From Parapontixanthobacter aurantiacus (GTDB lineage: Bacteria; Pseudomonadota; Alphaproteobacteria; Sphingomonadales; Sphingomonadaceae): DNA of 64,000 bases. The stretch covers positions 576,001-640,000 of the forward strand of contig NZ_WTYW01000001.1 in NCBI RefSeq assembly GCF_009827635.1, given 5' to 3'. The notes under the pieces were generated by a model, which saw only the letters and a program-made list of their open reading frames with translations, did not search any database and had not been told where the DNA came from. Every line of letters starts with the position of its first letter. Position 1 is the first letter of the stretch. The translations under genes and the position numbers were made by a program. Below, piece after piece: positions 61,923 through 64,000 of the stretch.

Positions 61923-64000
61923 TCACGTAACCTCTTGCAGCTCTTGCCGTTCCTCGGGAGTGACGTTGCGGCGCAGGCGGTCCCACCAGCGTTGACGCCA
62001 CGTCCGGTCATCCTTTCTGGTGGCGAAGACGAGCTTCAGGATCGCGGGAAGGACGAACAAGGTGAGCGCAGTGGCGGTGATCAGACCGCCAATGACCACC
62101 GTTGCCAGAGGCCGTTGAACCTCCGCTCCAGTGCCGGTCGCGATCGCCATGGGGACAAACCCGAGCGACGCGACCAGAGCCGTCATCAATACTGGACGCA
62201 AGCGCGCCAGTCCGCCTTCCACGATGGCCTCATCGAGCGCCATCCCCTTGTCCAGACGCTGGCGTATTGCAGTCACCATCACGAGACCGTTGAGGGTCGC
62301 CACGCCCGAGAGGGCGATGAACCCGACTGCCGCCGAAACCGAAAACGGCATTCCGCGCAGAGCCAGCGAGAAGATGCCGCCAGCGAGGGCGAGCGGGATC
62401 GCGCTGAAAACAGCCAGAGCGGGAACCCAGCCTCCGACTGCCATATAGAGCAACAGGAGAATAACCGCGAAAGCGATCGGGATAACGATCTGCAACCGTT
62501 CCTGCGCAGCCTGAAGGTTCTGGTACTGGCCGCCCCACTCGATGAAGGCTGCAGCGGGCAATTCGACCTGCGCCTCGACATTCGCCCTCGCTTCCTCAAC
62601 GAAGGAGCCAAGATCGCGCTCGCGCACGTTGGAGGAAACGATCACCAGCCTGCGTCCCTGTTCACGGCGGACTTCGGCAAGGCCATCCACAACCCGGAAT
62701 TCGGCGACCGAGCGCAGCGGTATGGTCGCTCCGTTCGGAAGCAGCACCGGCAATGCACCAAGCTGATCGAAATCATCGCGTGTCGCATCCGAAAGCCGAA
62801 CGACGACCTCGAACCTTCGATCGCCTTCAAAGACCAGCCCGGCAGGCCGCCCGCCCAAAGCAATTGCGACGGATTGAGCGACGTCTTCGACCTTCAGCCC
62901 ATATCGAGCGATCGTTGGACGATCGAAGGCAATATCAAGCGTTGGGAAACCGGTGACCTGCTGGACTTTAACATCCGCAGCTCCCTCGACCTCGCGCAAA
63001 ATCCCGGCGACCTCGTTCGCTGCCGAGGTCATGGCGGTCAGGTCGTCGCCGTAGATCTTGACCGCGACATCGCCGCGCACGCCAGCGATCAGTTCGTTGA
63101 AGCGAAGTTCGATTGGTTGGCTGAACTCATAGAGATTGCCAACCAGGCCTCCCAGAGCACTCTCCATTTCTGCCACCAGATCATCTTTCGAAAGATCCGG
63201 GTCAGGCCATTCATCGCGCGGCTTCAGGATCACATACGCATCGGAGGCGTTGGGCGGCATCGGGTCGCTGGCCACTTCCGCAGTACCGGTACGTGAGAAT
63301 ACCAGCTGCACTTGCGGAAATTCCTCCAATCGATCTTCTACTCGCCGCTGCATCGCCAGAGACCGCTCGAGAGATGTGGAAGGGATTCGCAATGATTGCA
63401 CCGCGATATCGCGCTCGTCGAGCTGCGGTGTAAACTCGCTGCCAAGGAAACTGAACACCAGAGCAGCAACGGCAAAAATGCCGGCACCGGCCCCGATCAC
63501 CGGCCAAGGGCGGGCGATGGCTTTGCGGACAAGAGGCCCATAGCGTTCCTTGGCGATCCGGATCGGTTTGACTTCCTTCTCCGTCAGTTTTTTGTTCAGC
63601 AGGATCGCGATCATCGCCGGGACGAAAGTCAGCGAGAGTACGAATGCCGACGCGAGCGCCAGCATGACCGTGATGGCCATCGGCGAGAACGTCTTGCCCT
63701 CGACTCCGGTGAAGGTCAGCAACGGTGCGAACACCAGAAGGATAATCGCCTGACCATAGACAGTCGGCTTGATCATCTCCTGCGCGGCAAGCCGCGTTTC
63801 CGTCAGCCGTTCGCCAAGTGTCAGGAGCCGGCCCTCATGCTCCTGTCTGGCCGCAAGACGTGCCACACTATTCTCGACGATAATCACGGCCCCATCGACG
63901 ATCAGACCGAAGTCAAGCGCGCCCAGACTCATCAGATTGCCTGACACTCCGAGCCGGTTCATGCCGATCGATGCCATCAGCATCGAAAAAGGGATAACCA
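61923..64000 (-). CDS. czcA: CzcA-type heavy-metal RND efflux pump, C-terminal two-thirds (5' end outside window)
   Basis: The right edge cuts this gene; about 690 C-terminal codons are seen. VIPFSMLMASIGMNRLGVSG and LGALDFGLIVDGAVIIVENSV are the family's transmembrane helix 4 region, with the proton-relay Asp pair of CzcA/CusA (HME-RND). Two more groups of helices and the periplasmic porter part follow, ending with a basic cytoplasmic tail (KDDRTWRQRWWDRLRRN). Pump substrate (Co-Zn-Cd or Cu-Ag) is not distinguished in the visible part; the P1B-4 ATPase and CDF neighbours favour Co/Zn/Cd. The partners czcB and czcC are not in the window. Confidence 0.94.
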   Translation of the reverse strand, partial: VIPFSMLMASIGMNRLGVSGNLMSLGALDFGLIVDGAVIIVENSVARLAARQEHEGRLLTLGERLTETRLAAQEMIKPTVYGQAIILLVFAPLLTFTGVEGKTFSPMAITVMLALASAFVLSLTFVPAMIAILLNKKLTEKEVKPIRIAKERYGPLVRKAIARPWPVIGAGAGIFAVAALVFSFLGSEFTPQLDERDIAVQSLRIPSTSLERSLAMQRRVEDRLEEFPQVQLVFSRTGTAEVASDPMPPNASDAYVILKPRDEWPDPDLSKDDLVAEMESALGGLVGNLYEFSQPIELRFNELIAGVRGDVAVKIYGDDLTAMTSAANEVAGILREVEGAADVKVQQVTGFPTLDIAFDRPTIARYGLKVEDVAQSVAIALGGRPAGLVFEGDRRFEVVVRLSDATRDDFDQLGALPVLLPNGATIPLRSVAEFRVVDGLAEVRREQGRRLVIVSSNVRERDLGSFVEEARANVEAQVELPAAAFIEWGGQYQNLQAAQERLQIVIPIAFAVILLLLYMAVGGWVPALAVFSAIPLALAGGIFSLALRGMPFSVSAAVGFIALSGVATLNGLVMVTAIRQRLDKGMALDEAIVEGGLARLRPVLMTALVASLGFVPMAIATGTGAEVQRPLATVVIGGLITATALTLFVLPAILKLVFATRKDDRTWRQRWWDRLRRNVTPEERQELQEVT

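Larger units (their letters stand above)
44772..64000. mobile_element. genomic island integrated at tRNA-Met (left part)
   Basis: The left boundary is the 3' end of tRNA-Met; a P4-family integrase reads inward. The content is accessory: transglycosylase, primase-like protein, Hen1/Pnkp fragment, remnants of parB and conjugation genes, metal efflux and a TonB receptor. No second copy of the tRNA 3' end was seen inside the window, so the right end lies past 64 kb, or the metal cluster is a separate, nested acquisition. Several truncated genes (50.9-52.4 kb) show repeated recombination. Confidence 0.8.

Noticed and set aside
61935-63296. A 453-codon rightward open frame opposite czcA
   Set aside because: Antisense shadow of an unmistakable RND pump.
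44772-64000. A right attachment site (second copy of the tRNA-Met 3' end)
   Set aside because: No copy seen by eye in the window; the nearest look-alike near 53,105 (GAGTTCGAGCCC) does not extend.

Overview
The window is high-GC DNA from an alphaproteobacterium, most likely Sphingomonadales and probably the Erythrobacteraceae. This rests on gene order (rpsB-tsf, then pyrH-frr-uppS-cdsA-dxr-rseP-bamA-ompH-fabZ), on a GTTC-N7-GTTC motif of the alphaproteobacterial LexA type, and on the overall flavour of the proteins. It is inference from content, not a database match.

Bases 1-44.7 kb are chromosomal backbone. (a) 1-2.1 kb: the tail of a KAS III-type enzyme, then psd-pssA (phosphatidylethanolamine synthesis) and a small membrane protein. 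(b) 2.1-14.8 kb: rpsB-tsf, a secreted SnoaL-like protein, the envelope/translation cluster pyrH-frr-uppS-cdsA-dxr-rseP-bamA-ompH-fabZ, and rpmE. (c) 14.8-22.1 kb: a two-gene oxygenase unit, tRNA-His, a leucine-dehydrogenase-type enzyme and a tightly overlapping cytochrome c maturation operon ccmCDEF-dsbE-ccmH-ccmI. (d) 22.3-34.4 kb: kup, the leftward chain dapF-mtaB-ftsY-yciB, a GGDEF/EAL protein, an EVE-domain protein, a ThDP enzyme, an MFS transporter and pgsA. (e) 34.4-36.0 kb: a lower-GC insert holding a broken asparagine-synthase-like gene. (f) 36.0-44.6 kb: oxyR, rnd, aspS (with an atypical internal patch), acpP-fabF-mltG, a serine hydrolase and a 2'-5' RNA ligase-like protein.

At 44,695 a tRNA-Met gene is followed at once by a P4-type tyrosine integrase, the classic left end of an integrated element. 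From there to the window end the DNA is accessory: a DUF5818-like protein and a lytic transglycosylase, a primase/Toprim protein fused to ankyrin-like repeats, the RNA-repair methyltransferase Hen1 next to a Pnkp cut down to its kinase domain, remnants of parB and of F-type conjugation genes (traN/traF), a methyltransferase, a 1-Cys peroxiredoxin, a TonB-dependent receptor, and a leftward metal-efflux cluster (CDF, unknown membrane protein, short CDF-like protein, P1B-4 ATPase, secreted protein, CzcA-type RND pump running off the window). No right attachment site is visible, so the element or elements probably extend beyond 64 kb.

Functionally the backbone couples phospholipid synthesis (psd, pssA, cdsA, pgsA), fatty-acid synthesis (KAS III, fabZ, acpP, fabF), cell-wall and outer-membrane assembly (uppS, bamA, ompH, mltG, dapF) and translation. 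The island carries divalent-metal efflux plus decayed plasmid and RNA-repair genes. The most interesting items are the Toprim-ankyrin chimera, the hen1/truncated pnkp pair, the coupled metal-efflux operon with an unrecognised membrane protein, a perfect 18-bp inverted repeat in the TonB receptor leader, a LexA-like box near a small membrane protein, and the aspS mosaic patch.
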